Part shown: positions 1 to 11,057 of the stretch, piece by piece
Position numbering within the stretch: position 1 is the first letter of the stretch
Layout of the letters: each line of letters begins with the position of its first letter
Source of the DNA: Ephemerocybe angulata
Taxonomy: Eukaryota > Basidiomycota > Agaricomycetes > Agaricales > Psathyrellaceae
DNA length: 64,000 nucleotides
NCBI GenBank assembly: GCA_013368325.1
Contig: JAACJK010000226.1
Coordinates: 434,001 to 498,000 of the forward strand
Direction of reading: 5' to 3'
Made by a program: the position numbers and the translations under genes
The notes under the pieces: model-generated
The model's input: the letters and a program-made list of their open reading frames with translations, nothing else
Database searches by the model: none
What the model was told of the DNA's origin: nothing

Positions 1-1130
1 TCTGGAGGAAGGGAGAGGACGAGTTTCTTGATATTACGAGTGGTTGCAATCAAGCCAGATAGCCAAGGGAAAGGATTTTGGGTGAGGTCTGATTCATATG
101 GTAAATGTTTCGGTACTTGCTTGGGGTGCAATAAAGCCAATGTATGGAGGGAAGGAAAGGTAATTGTGTTGATCCATGGCGGTAGGGAGCCTTCGAAGGT
201 GAACGCGAGGAACGTTAGGCTTTCCAGAGATGGCGCGGAGACGTGAGAAAGGAAGTACTGTGGTAGCCGCCACGAGTAACCGTCACACCTGAAATGCTTT
301 AGAGACTTGGCTTCGATCTTCGTCATGTCCTCAACCACCATATCTAGAGGGACTTCGATGAGTTCACCCCACATCGAAAGGGTTTGAAGGTACGGCAGAG
401 AGAGGATTTCGCGAAACATGGAAGGAGAAAATGCTTCCACGACTTCATGCCATGCTTCCAGTCGCAAGTGAAGGATGGACTGGACGGGTGGTCGAGAGAA
501 ATGTTTGTCGTCAAAGCGAAGGTACTTTAGCGATGGTGTTCCTCCCGTAAATATCTTCGGTGACCACTTGCTATCGCTCGATTCCCTGAACAGCCCTCGT
601 GTGTTGTAGCTCCGGATCGTCATGGCTTCGAGGATTGGAGCGGATGCATCCACCAGTTTAGAGACGAAGTCGTCGATATCACCGTCGGCCGAGATGACAT
701 GGAGTTCCCGGACGCGATGGATGTGCGGTATAATCTGGTGGAGCATGTTCAAGACGTCAGTCCAGTCGCCCAGAGAATCATCTTCAAATAGGTCGAGATC
801 GAAAGAAAGCTCGAGTGGGGATTTTTTCGATCGTTCTAAATAAACCGCGAGCCTCTTCACCGGGATCCTTTCCCGATGCCGGCCAAAAGAGTCATATCGA
901 AAGACGCTCCAGAGTGATGGAAGGTCCAGCGTGAAGTGTCGCCAATGTCGGCACACATGCGAGAGCGTAACCTCCGCTGGGAGGGGATCTGGATCTATCC
1001 AGCCATTCCGCTGGACTAGAGAGAGTATAAAACCAAAAATCTCGTGCGGGAAGTGGGACACCCGGGGGTGTGGTGGCGTGCTGAGCCGCTTGTCGTCGTG
1101 CTGGCTCCCGCATTCTTGTCCTACATCCAT
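1..1130 (-). CDS. F-box family protein, 3' part beyond left edge
   Basis: The minus strand is open from an ATG at 1130-1128 to base 1. It reads an F-box-like start (FPHEIFGFIL), then the family hallmark LSHVCRHWRHFTLDLPSLW, then VYLERSKKSPLELSF and leucine-rich segments (LSLPYLQTLSMWGE, KSLKHFRCDG, LPQYFLSHVSAPSLESL). The same order occurs in the F-box genes at 1576-3328 and 11058-12888, so these are paralogues. F-box proteins usually recruit substrates to SCF ubiquitin ligases; the target is unknown. Unlike its neighbours, this copy shows no N-terminal coiled coil in the first visible exon, so a 5' exon may lie upstream (a TTGCAG acceptor-like site is near 1180). It is head-to-head with the next gene, about 445 bp between ATGs. 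The C-terminus lies outside the window. Confidence 0.8.
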   Translation of the reverse strand, partial: MDVGQECGSQHDDKRLSTPPHPRVSHFPHEIFGFILSLVQRNGWIDPDPLPAEVTLSHVCRHWRHFTLDLPSLWSVFRYDSFGRHRERIPVKRLAVYLERSKKSPLELSFDLDLFEDDSLGDWTDVLNMLHQIIPHIHRVRELHVISADGDIDDFVSKLVDASAPILEAMTIRSYNTRGLFRESSDSKWSPKIFTGGTPSLKYLRFDDKHFSRPPVQSILHLRLEAWHEVVEAFSPSMFREILSLPYLQTLSMWGELIEVPLDMVVEDMTKIEAKSLKHFRCDGYSWRLPQYFLSHVSAPSLESLTFLAFTFEGSLPPWINTITFPSLHTLALLHPKQVPKHLPYESDLTQNPFPWLSGLIATTRNIKKLVLSLPP

Positions 1131-1575
1131 AGTCTTTTGCTTTGAATAATTTATAAAGTGGATACATGGAGTAACATTACCTGCAAGAGAAGTCCTGTTG
1201 TCAATCTTAGGTGACGTTGGTTGTCGTCTCGAGGTCGTCGTTCAGGTTCAACAATCAATAATCGATGGGGTCAAGTCTTAGAAGAGCGAATTCGACGCGT
1301 TGTTATGCGCCGTTGTGCTACAGCCCCCCGCAGTGCATGTGACCAGGTCAAAGCAAACATCCGTCGAACAAACTTGAAGGAAAAGAAGCTTCTTCTTGCT
1401 TCCATCGTCTAGCAATCGTTCTTTGTAAATGCCCACCCTTCCTACCTTAATGGCTTTAGGCGATATGAAAATTTCAGGTATGTACCCATGTAATTTCGAG
1501 GGAAAAACGTAGTAGAAGCTGGTACTGGTGATTGTAGACGTTCTTCTGATCCACTTTCCGGTTTTCCCTGTAGAA

Positions 1576-3328
1576 ATGGACGAAAAATCTCCCACTCATG
1601 GATCCCTCGACTCGCTTCTCCTCGACATAGAGGCTCTCGATGCTGAAAGGCTCCATCTCGAGGCACGACTCGAGCAGGCAGGGCCAGGAAGTCAGACAGA
1701 GCTTCAAGAAGAGCTCCAACAACTCAAATCGAGGATAACCACAGCTCGTATACGCTACGGCGAGGCTCATAACTCCCAGCTCCCTCTCTTCAGGCTGCCT
1801 GACGAGATTCTTGGTGTCATATTTCATCTCGCCCAGAGGAATTCCTGGATCTTCGAGATCTTACACAAAAACCCTGGGATCGACACCCAAGTCCATATAT
1901 CTCATGTCTGCAAGCTCTGGAGAGACATATCACTGTCGCTTCTACCTCTATGGAGCCTATTTCGCTACCGCTTCGTCAAGTCATTGCAGCACTGCATCCC
2001 TTTGCGCCGCTTGGAAATCTATCTCGAACGGTCGAAGGACTATCCCCTGGACCTCTGGTTCAATCTTTTCTTGGACGGAGACTACAACAACGGGAAGGCA
2101 TCGGCAGAATCGAGCTCCTGGCCCCACATCTTGAAACTCCTCGCCCTCATCCTGCCTCACATTCACCGCATCCGAGAGCTTCACATCACGGCGCCAGATG
2201 GAGGAATCAACGACTTCCTGTCCCACCTCGAAAAGGCTTCGGCACCGGCTTTGGAATTCTTAACCATCGTTGGCGAAAGGAAGAGGGACTTATTCAAAGG
2301 GTCGAAATGGTCGCCCAACATCTTCCTCGGGGGTGCACCACGGCTGAAGTACCTCCGTTCCGATGACGCACAATTTTCGCGCCCTCCGCTCCAATCCATC
2401 GTCCAATTGCGGCTGGAGCAACGAGCCGAGAACATACAGGGCAGGCCTACTTTCTCCCTTTCCCTGCTCGAGGAAATCCTCACATTGCCCCATCTGGAGA
2501 TCCTGTCCATGTGGGGAGACTTCCTCCGTATCGAGCCTGCTATCCTCGCCCAAACCCGCCCCAGGATTGAAGCAAAGAAGCTCAAGCATCTCCGCTGCGA
2601 CGGCTTTCTTACTCTACTGCCACAGTACTTCCTCTCTCACGTGAAGGCACCTGCATTGGAGACTATAACGTTTTCCTGCTTCCACTTCACAGACACCTCT
2701 CCAGCCGGACCACCCGTCAACGACTTCCCATCCCTCCACACGTTGGTACTCATCGGCCAAAACTTTGATATCGACCATGCTGACTTGGAGAGACTCCCCT
2801 GGCTCCTCGAGCTCATGGCAGTCACCCATAGAATCAAGAAGCTCTTCTTGATGAACGCTGCTGAATGCGGAGCGCGAGAGTTCCTGTACGCAATGACTCG
2901 GGCGCTCTCCACTGCAGCGATGTGTGGAGGAACTCGATCACCTGTGAAGTCATGGGCCGACAACCTGGAGGAGATTGTCCTCGACATCCCATCGGTAGAG
3001 CTGCACCTGGCTTATTATGCGCAACTTACCCAAGGACTTCCGAAGTTGTCGGTAGCGAAAATGAACCGTATGTGCACGTACAAGCTGAACAGAGCCAGAA
3101 ACTGGGAGGGGTGGGAGAGGATGGCTCGGGTGAAGTATGTCGAAGGATTTGGATTGGGTGGCGATCGCCTCGGGAGGCCCATCATTCCTGTATGGTGGGT
3201 TTCGGGGCCTGAGTGGATCGAAGGAGACCTTGATCCTTTCGCGATGATATGTCCCCTTAATGTATGTATCGTTTTGCAACCTTTTTCGAACACGTTCCTA
3301 ACAAACTTATTTGCAACAGCTGGATTGA
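1576..3328 (+). CDS. F-box family protein
   Basis: I start this at ATG 1576 (MDEKSPTHG); an in-frame ATG at 1528 lacks conserved sequence. An N-terminal coiled coil (LEARLEQ...LQEELQQLKSRI) is followed by FRLPDEILGVIFHLAQRN (F-box), ISHVCKLWRDISLSLLPLWS and leucine-rich segments in the same order as its paralogues, about 580 residues in all. A 58-nt intron is likely at 3262-3319 (GTATGT...CAACAG). Splicing gives a two-codon last exon ending ...CPLN-LD-stop at 3328; unspliced, the frame runs to 3423 with unconserved sequence. The paralogue at 11058-12888 also ends in a tiny last exon, which supports the spliced model. It is probably an SCF substrate adaptor by family; the partner is unknown. 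Confidence 0.82.
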
Positions 3329-3451
3329 GGGTTTCTCACTTCTGGATTATGTTTCCTGGTCCACGCTGCGGCGCCGTCCGGGTACTTACTATGGTTGAAG
3401 GGCCATCGAAGATTCCTAAGTAGCACGCATATTGTCATAGCCACCAACGAA

Positions 3452-5166
3452 CTATGTAAATAGGTTTACATGGTGAATGCACCGCTCTACCACAGGGATA
3501 TAGCAGCGATCTAGGGTGAGCTCTTCCAAAAACATGTTCGAAGCCGAGATCGCAGGACTCGCAGGAGGCCAAGGCTGACTCTGAGGAAAGCAGGTATGGC
3601 AAATAGGCATGATATGCATAGATAGTCCGTTGCGCGCAGCATGGTAGATCCTAGCGACCGTTTTTCCATCTTGGTATGGCCCCATAGCCGCGTTTGACGT
3701 CCGGCGGGACAGAGGCATCCAGTGGAGGAGGCAACTTGCCGGGATCCTGAAGACACGGGCGTCGCGCCAAAGACCATATAGGTCTATCCACCATCGGAAC
3801 CGGCGGAAGACAGCGCATGTTCGAGGATGGTTCATCACCCTGAACTCAACCAACGAGAGGGAGTGAAGCGATGGGAATACGTATGAAGGTTCGAGCCAGT
3901 CTCTAGGCTCCAGCCCCCACAGTGCACTGAGCATGTTGAATCCATAGAGGGTGAGCGTTTCGAGCTGGGGTGCAGTGATGTACCGTATCAAGAAATGGAG
4001 CGAACTGTACACTTGCGAGGCATCCCACAGGGCGTTCCCAAGTTTGGTTAAGCGGAGATGCTTAAGCTTGGGCATATCCACACTGTATTCCGCCCAGTGA
4101 GCGCCCCCTCCAGGGTACGTGTCCAGCTGCATGAGCTCGTCGCAGAGTGAGAATGCCTCAAGATTCGGTAGGCAGAGTATCTCGGTTATGAGAACACTCC
4201 AGTCGATTAGAAATGACGGGTTGGCGTCGATAGGTGTGACCCATAATCCAGTATCAGCTCAGTGATATGCCGAAGGGGTGGCCTGAGCCCTACGAGACTG
4301 ACGCGATCGAGCTTTAAGTGCTTGAGAAATGGGCACGGATCGGCCAGACTCTGCCCTCCATCACCCAACAGGACCTGCGCATCCCAGCCTCCTCCTTCGA
4401 TCGTCAATCGCCCCATCGCCAGCGTCGAAGGAGAGAGCATGACTATCAATCTTTCGAGCTTGGGCGCACGGAGCCTTGCCATAGCACGGCGAAGAGTCAA
4501 AGCCACATCCCACACGCCTGAGTCTTGGCCGGGTGCGAAGAGAGTGAAGTGTTTCCACCTTTCGATATGCCCTAGAGCGAGGTTCAACAGCCCTTTGACG
4601 AGCGTCCAAAACGTCCCATCGGCCTCGGTGGGAGGCTGAGCCACCCTCCGAAATCGGAAATAAAGCTTCAAATCGTGCTTGCCTGACCGCCAAAGGTACG
4701 TTCGAAGTCGCTTCGTTTCCGAGATAATCCCTGCGTTCCATGCAGCGTCCTGAGAGGTGGAGAACACGCCCCAAAGCGATGGTGTTTGAAGGGCAATTAC
4801 TCTCCATTTGCGGCATACGTGAGAGAGAACGACTTCGGCCCAGTGTCCAACGTTTGTGGCTGGTAGTTTCCAATGCTCTGGGGAACCCCATTGTTGGGCG
4901 GATCGAATCCTTGGTGTGATATTTTCTTCGGCGTGCTTTCGTATGGGATCGAGGTTTTGGGATTGATGTAGAGTTTCGAATATGATTGCCAACACCTCCG
5001 CTGGAAGAACAGAGCTGCCGTTTATCCTAGAATTATGGATTTGGCCCAGTTTTCGTCGAGCCTCTATCAATTCCCGGTTGACTCCTACGAGCTGTTCTTC
5101 AAGTTTCGCTTGCTCGCGTTCCAATTCGGCTTTCTGGTTGTCAAGCTGCTCAGGAGAGTTGTCCAT
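3452..5166 (-). pseudogene. F-box family gene with a one-base frameshift
   Basis: The gene starts at ATG 5166 (MDNSPEQLDNQKAELEREQ, a coiled coil) and continues through SSVLPAEVLAIIFETL (F-box), LSHVCRKWRVIALQTPSLWGVF and leucine-rich segments to HITELILDYG near 4245. That frame then stops at 4207, while the expected continuation (TPIDANPSFLIDWSVLITEIL, LPNLEAFSLCDEL, then KLKHLRLTKLG) runs in another frame to the stop at 3452. I see no usable GT-AG intron between them, so the simplest reading is a single lost base near 4240-4250, either a real mutation or an assembly error. The joined length of about 590 residues matches the paralogues. It is convergent with the preceding F-box gene. Confidence 0.75.
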
Positions 5167-5463
5167 CCTGCTGGGACCAATGAAGCGGTGATGGTGGCTG
5201 GAAACAACGAGGACTCGGAATTCGGGGCCGAACAAGGCCGAATCAGGGACTCAATACATGTTATCCCACGGTCAGAGAAGTAGGCGCCCAAGAGCCATCT
5301 AACAGCTTTTAATCGGCATACGGGGGTGTTTCTGCTCATAGATAGTCATGCATTAGGGGGTGTGTATACTGTACTGGTTACCCAACATTAAGACCTTTGT
5401 CTGATTATCAAGTCTACTAGTTCGAAAGAGGAAGTATTGGCGACTGTCGGCAGAACCTCGACC

Positions 5464-7755
5464 TCACTGCTGTCCATTCTTCTTCTTCATCGCGCTCCCA
5501 GCGCCGAAAGGGTCGTTCTGTCCTCCAATTTTCCCACTCGCCACCGATCCAAGCCCAGATCCAATGACATCGGGAGGCGTATTCTCGTTGTTTCCACTAG
5601 AGGGCACAAATTCAGGAAGGGTCGTCAAGGTCGCGTGTCCAGCTCGAGGGTGAACGTGAGGGAGATGCATAAAGCCATGAGTGTTAGAAGACGTCCCGGG
5701 ACTCAGGTTGATGTTGCTCAACTGCAGGCCAAGCGTTGTCGTCGAAAGCAGTCCCATAGTTGGTCCCTGAGATTTCGGCTTGTTCGCAGCAACATTCCAA
5801 GAGTGAGACCCAGATCCAAGTCCTCCTATTCCACTTCCATGCGAACTTCCACCAGGGCTAACTCCAGGGGTGGACAAACCAGAGTTAGGAAGGTTCGGCG
5901 TGCCGGGACCGCTACCGCCATGAGCGGAGAACGGAGAGTTGATCTTGGTTTGGCCGTGAGGCAGCAAGGCGCTTGCGCCGTGTCCGTGAGGATGAGAAGA
6001 GTGACAGAGACCATGTCCAAGAGTATGATGACCGATGCTGCCATTAGGAGAAATACTGGAGAATCCGTTGGCATTACTACTAATCGAAGGGGTACCGATG
6101 GTGCTGCTCGAGGTTGAACCAGCCGAGGGAGACATTCCAAGATTGTTGGTATTCGCGGTGACCGCAGGCTTCCATTTGGTTTGCACGAACCTCGTGGCGA
6201 GGTCGGAAACGGAGTGATAGACCTCCAGATTGAAGCCAACACATTGGAGAGCGATGCAAGCAAGTTTCAAAGCTCCAGCGGCGTAGAGTTGGCCCGTTTC
6301 GTAGTTGTTCTGTGGCGTCGTGTTCTTCCTACCAGCTAGCGTTTCCTTGATGAGAGCAGATGTCGTCTAGAGGCGGAACGATAGTTAGTGGAGGAAGAGA
6401 AATGAAGAAATAGAACAACCTCTGATGAGAGTTGATCCCATTCCTTTGTGGAGACGACGTCAAGGAGGAATGCCTTGTAACATCCCGCATAATACCACGT
6501 TCCTTCATTGTTGTAAAAGCATTCTATAACGAGGTTAGAATTGACGGTTAGACGTATAAACCTTGCCTACCTGTAGCTTTACTCATGCGCCCAATAACGT
6601 CAACCGAGCTCCATCGATGGGCCGTTAGGGCTCGAGGATTGGTACTGCACTTGAACATCGGAGCGTACATGAATCCATGCTCTTCTCGGTCGGGACACCA
6701 GTTGGTGGTTGTGTTGTGAAATACACGATAGTTTCCGAGTCTATCGCAGTTAGCTGGGTATTTTGACGTCTATCCCTTAAGCGCTTACTCGGTTCGAAGC
6801 GACTAAGGACGGATCAGGAAAGGCCTGCGGAGGGGAATACGACTAGCTTACCGCAGGTGCACCATTCAGAAATTCGTGTAAGGTTACTTGAGGGGGAAGG
6901 GTAATTGGGACCAGGGTCATATCAGGTGCGTTCTCTGGCAAGGGTATGTTGGCGAGTAACTCGTTGCGGGCGCGAATCAAGTCCACGATATCGACCGCTT
7001 TCGCGCTCATCGACTAGGGGACCATCAGCGATCAAGTAAGCTGCATAACCGTATCAAAAGCCTACCTTGCACAGCTGTGGGTGCGAGTCGCAGAAGGTCA
7101 TTGGAAGTGGGCAGTCTGCAGCAGCCTCCTGGGCGGGAGCCTCAGTCTGGACCGCCGTTGAAGCCTGGGACCTAGCAGTCAACCACAATCCAAGAAACCG
7201 AGAGCATTCTACATACCCGCGTAATTTCGTCCTCGTAGTGCGGAGGGGGGTCACAGAGCAACTTCCTTTCGTACGACCCATACTCCTTCAAACAATGGTT
7301 CACCTCTCGGAACTCTTCAACCATCGTCTCCAACTCCGCTATCCTCGCCTTCAGCGCACACTCAGAGTGCTCCATTGGCTTGGGAACTGGGTACTCCAGC
7401 CTCTCGAGCCCTTGCTCTTCCCGCTCCCTCTGTAATTGGTCGATGAACTCGGAGTAGCCTCTGACAGTCGTGTATGCTTCCAATAGTCGGTTAGCCGCAG
7501 CGTCACGGGCCTGGGTCGCCTCGACGACACGAAGGCGCTCGACTTGGATCTCGAGGGCCATCTCAACCACGCGGAATGGGGTCTTTGAGCATATCGCCCA
7601 ACGTAAATTCCAGTTAAGACCCTTTCATGAAGACATATACGCACCGCGTCCCGCAAAAGCTCCAAGCGACGCGAAAGTTCGGCAACGGTGTCGTTCTTCT
7701 GCTCGTCTTCCATCAAGAAATTGTACTGTTTTTCTAACGCTTTCAGATCTGCCAT
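5464..7755 (-). CDS. multi-exon protein, possible DUF6697-like domain
   Basis: It starts at ATG 7755 with a coiled-coil N-terminus (MADLKALEKQYNFLM, exon 1 to about 7645). Exon 2, from about 7582, reads TPFRVVEMALEIQVERL and ends at DEITR. Further exons read ASTAVQTEAPAQEA...CDSHPQLCK, SMSAKAVDIVDLIRAR, a short exon ending before LGNYRVFHNTTTNW, then YAPMFKCSTNPRALTAH, ECFYNNEGTWYYAGCYKAF, TTSALIKETLAGRKN and LYAAGALKLACIALQCVGFN. The tail is low-complexity Ser/Gly/Pro/His. At least six introns fit GT-AG; the short exon near 6800 is uncertain because two acceptors are possible. The LGNYRVFHN and WYYAGCYKAF segments resemble a domain I associate with basidiomycete DUF6697 proteins, from memory only. 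Function unknown. Confidence 0.62.
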
Positions 7756-8029
7756 TAATGGTCTATACAGATATACAAGAAAGGTTCAAGAAGAAGGAAA
7801 AGAGAAGTGGGGGTGGATGTACAGAACCAAGAGGAGGCGAACCGAATTCAGTGATGGAACCAGCGGTCGTGGGAATAAAATATGTAATCAGCCCGAGAAT
7901 GCGCTTGAGCGCCTATCGCAGGCGCTCAACAAGATTTATCTAGTTGAAGTTAAGTTCAAGTGTCAGAGAGGCGACGGGAGGGACGAACTGCTCACCTAAG
8001 TACAGGAAAGCAGAGTTCATGCTCGAGTA

Positions 8030-10590
8030 TCATACCTTCTCCACCAACCAGTCCCCCCACCCGTCACGGCTTCCAATCGTTCTTCCTCTAACAATCCGCA
8101 CCTCGCTCTGGTCATCCCCGGTCAGAGACAACACAGCACTGCAGATAACGCCTGCTGCGACCGGCGCCCAAGATGCACCAATGCACCGCAGCGGTCCTCC
8201 TCCAAAAACATAGCTATGTCACTGAGGATAGGAGAGTGCCAGAATTTCATGGCCCAAAGTGTCGGAAAATTCGGTGACCAGGTGCCGGAATTTGCAAGAA
8301 CGAGTGCCGGAATGGCTTTTGTGGGGTCATATTTTCAGGCACTTGAGTGCCGGAAATACAGCGACTCTGTCGACGAGAATTGCGGACGAAGGGTCCGGAA
8401 AGGGCCATGCCCGATTTTCCGGCACCTATCTCCAGAGAGCCTTTGGAATGCCGTTTCCCCCTTCTATCGCTTACTTAGGTAGATGTGTGTACGGTAAATG
8501 GTGTATATTCATTGTCAAGTAATACATACAAAGCATGCGGCATGCCATAGGAAACGTGCAGCAAGGATGGGGAGAAGGGGGAACAAATACAAGCGCTATA
8601 GACGGCACCAGGGTACAAGCGTTCTAAATCAAAGCGGTCAGCAATGGCACGCGGGAACGGGCAACTCGAAAGGCGCCTCAACGGCGCACCCGTGAACCTA
8701 CCTGGTGGTAGCTACGACCAAGCACCTTAACGGTCAACAGAGGAAGAAGATGCTAGAGATACGATATTCTCACTTGGCGGGCACAGCAGTAATCGATGAT
8801 GGATGAAATTGAGCAATGGGGCGGCGGTGGATGCAACTTGGAGCTAATCATCAGTAGACAACACCACGAGGTACTCATCGGGCGGATCGCCCAAGCCGTC
8901 CAAATCGTACCATCGCGGCTCTCTAGAGGCCTTATTCCGCATATCCATCGTCGTCGTCGGCCAGACGGTCCCTCAGGATCGTGTAGGAAGGTCGGGTGCG
9001 GGAGAAGGGTGAATTACAGGAATGGCGGGCATCGACGACAGAGCTCGCAAAAGATGACGCTATGATCTTGAAGGTCGCGTAGATCGAGTTTGGGTAGCAT
9101 GTGCGAGGCTCGGTGAGCCATAAGGGAGCGATGGTGGTGGAGGTAGAAGGGAAAGACGCGTCGCGATTGGTGACGCGCGTGACGCGGCCCCTTTGGCGCT
9201 TGTTCGGCATTTCCCGATCCGCGGCTGAAATTCTAAGTCCGCTCAAACCCGACGGCGCGCGCTGTTGCTCCGCTTGTTATTTGAGGTACCTATTGAAATC
9301 CACTGGCCCAGAGTGTATAAGAGGAATATTAGTACGCTTATATCCTGTTATTTTATTCGTTTTTAACAGTTCCAAAAAATCCGGCACCTTGGCAAAGTGC
9401 CGGAAATTGTGTTCTGGACATAAGGGCCTGAAATTCGGGCACTTGCCGAGGTGCCGGAATTTCTTTGGGGTCCCATTCGGGCACTTTGGCGCGGAAACTT
9501 CCGGTTTCGGGCACTTTGGCCCATGAAATTCAGGCACTTTACTATCCTCAGTGTGTGCGTCCCTCTGTTCCTTGGAAAGTGGCGATGATCCCGTTTGGGT
9601 AAACCTTGAAGGATTGAATTCGTTCGCGTCTTCGCCCCAGATCGCCACGGATTGTTGTACGCCGTTAACGTCTGCCGAGATCTTCTGCCGTACAAGTCCA
9701 GAGGTGAATGTCTCAATGAGTCGAACGAGGAAGGAGGGGAGTATGCGAGCGAAAGGTCGAAACTTCATCCGGCCGATGTGCTTGGAAGGCGGATACATCC
9801 GCATTGTCTCGTCCACAATATTCTTGGGGCTGACTCCCGAGCCCTCGCTGTTGAAGGTCTTGATATCCGGCCGTGCGTAAAGTCTTGACATCGCTTCCGA
9901 CATTCCGTTATCGTGAGTCGAGTGGGCAACGGCGATGGCGACGACCCTCCATAACGTTTCCCAGGAAGGGATGACGAAGTCAACGGGGTTGGGGTACCTG
10001 TCAGCATCGGGGACCAACCGACGTAGGGAGGCTGAGAGGTCCGGGAGGAGGTGAGATGGAATATCCTGGGGCTGTTTTGAAAGTGACCATAGGTCGTTGA
10101 TGTGTGAGGTAACAGTAGCGATGTCGTCCTGCGCGAACGATTCGACCGACGCGTCCACGCCGAGGAGGCCTACAAGGATAACTCGAAGGCATACTGATTG
10201 AATGAAGCCATCGAAAGGGAGTGTAGCGCCGTGGTCCAAGCTTTCGAATTCGTGCTCAATGGCCCTGGTGGCTAGATCGCGAAAACGGCGCCATCCAACT
10301 TTATTGGCGTCCTTGAGGAGACCCTTGGCGTGGGTGACGAACGTTGAATGTACTTCCTCGTCGCCGGATACGAAAGTATTGGAGAGATGGAAAGCTTTGA
10401 GGAGACGTTTATTCGCCCTAGATCTCTCCTCCAGGAGCTGTCCTATGGTTGATCCTTCCCCGCTGAGGCAGGCACGAATGCTGTCTAGACTGCTATGCGC
10501 AATGCTTAGGTCTCCTCGAGACTTAAGCACTGAGCATAGCAATTTAAACAGAACCGGGACCAAGAGTGCGAAAGCGATGGTTAGGAGCAT
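8030..10590 (-). pseudogene. cytochrome P450-like gene split by a CACTA-type element
   Basis: From ATG 10590 the minus strand encodes an N-terminal membrane anchor (residues 1-20, LLTIAFALLVPVLFKLL), a helical P450-like body, the K-helix ExxR (ETMR, residues 261-264) with MYPPSKHIGR, and a PERF-like segment (FNPSRF, about 325-330). The frame is cut after residue 345 by the element at 8220-9553. On the far side, from 8216 downward, the frame resumes with the haem loop YVFGGGPLRCIGASWAP (F-x-x-G-x-x-x-C, Cys as iron ligand) and ends at the stop 8032-8030 or after one more small intron. Without the element and one copy of the 3-bp repeat, the codons read ...RDAHSYVFGGG... with no frame change. 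I see no clear I-helix AGxDT motif, and the protein would be only about 400 residues, shorter than usual P450s. The present gene cannot make the haem-binding part in frame. Confidence 0.85.
8220..9553. mobile_element. non-autonomous CACTA-type (EnSpm/CMC) transposon
   Basis: The element is 1334 bp with imperfect terminal inverted repeats. The left end reads CACTGAGGATAG...AGTGCC.GAATTTCATGG.CCAAAGTG, and the reverse complement of the right end matches it over about 42 bp with a handful of mismatches. It is flanked by a 3-bp duplication, TGT at 8217-8219 and 9554-9556. CACTG termini, 3-bp duplications and many subterminal copies of a short motif (GTGCCGGAA and variants, at about 8237-8420 and, inverted, 9370-9535) are the hallmarks of CACTA elements. 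No transposase is encoded, so it would need a helper. It lies inside the P450 coding region. Small frames within it are chance. Confidence 0.88.
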
Positions 10591-11057
10591 GGCAAGTGGG
10601 TGATATGAGGAATGAACCTTCTGCAGACCTCGCCTTCATATAGCATTGCGGATACAGCGCGGATGTAGACACAAGAAGACTGACTCGGGCATCGTGCGGA
10701 AGAAGCCTCGAGGCTGTAGATTACCTTCAATTCGCGGGATTCTATTCAATTAAGACGCCCCACATGACAACAGCTCTTAAAGCAATGTAAGGAATGTGAT
10801 GTCGAAAGGTCTGCAAGTCCAGCCTCGAGTTCAGCTTTATCACCCACCTGAGCAAATGGTATGAAATCGCAGTCGCAGTCACAGTCTGGTAGAGCGTATC
10901 GCAGTAGCTGGGTGACGGCCTGAGGGAAATCTGTGGGTCCAACGCAGCGTTGCCCAGTCCGCAGTAAGTGTAACCGAGGCATACGTCAAATTAACAGAGA
11001 AGGAAAGTTAAAAGGTATTATTGGCCGACACCATCCTAGGAGACGTTTCCAAATGGA
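10591..11057. other. intergenic, promoter side of the P450 gene
   Basis: This stretch lies between the P450 start (minus strand) and the 3' end of the next minus-strand gene. I see no convincing coding sequence, RNA gene or repeat. Confidence 0.5.

Noticed and set aside
5437..6117. 226-codon plus-strand frame rich in Arg and Ser.
   Set aside because: It is the complement of the low-complexity last exon of the minus-strand gene at 5464-7755, which joins upstream conserved exons.
8216..9526. Several 65-140-codon frames as small genes.
   Set aside because: They lie in the CACTA-type element and mostly translate its GTGCCGGAA repeats.
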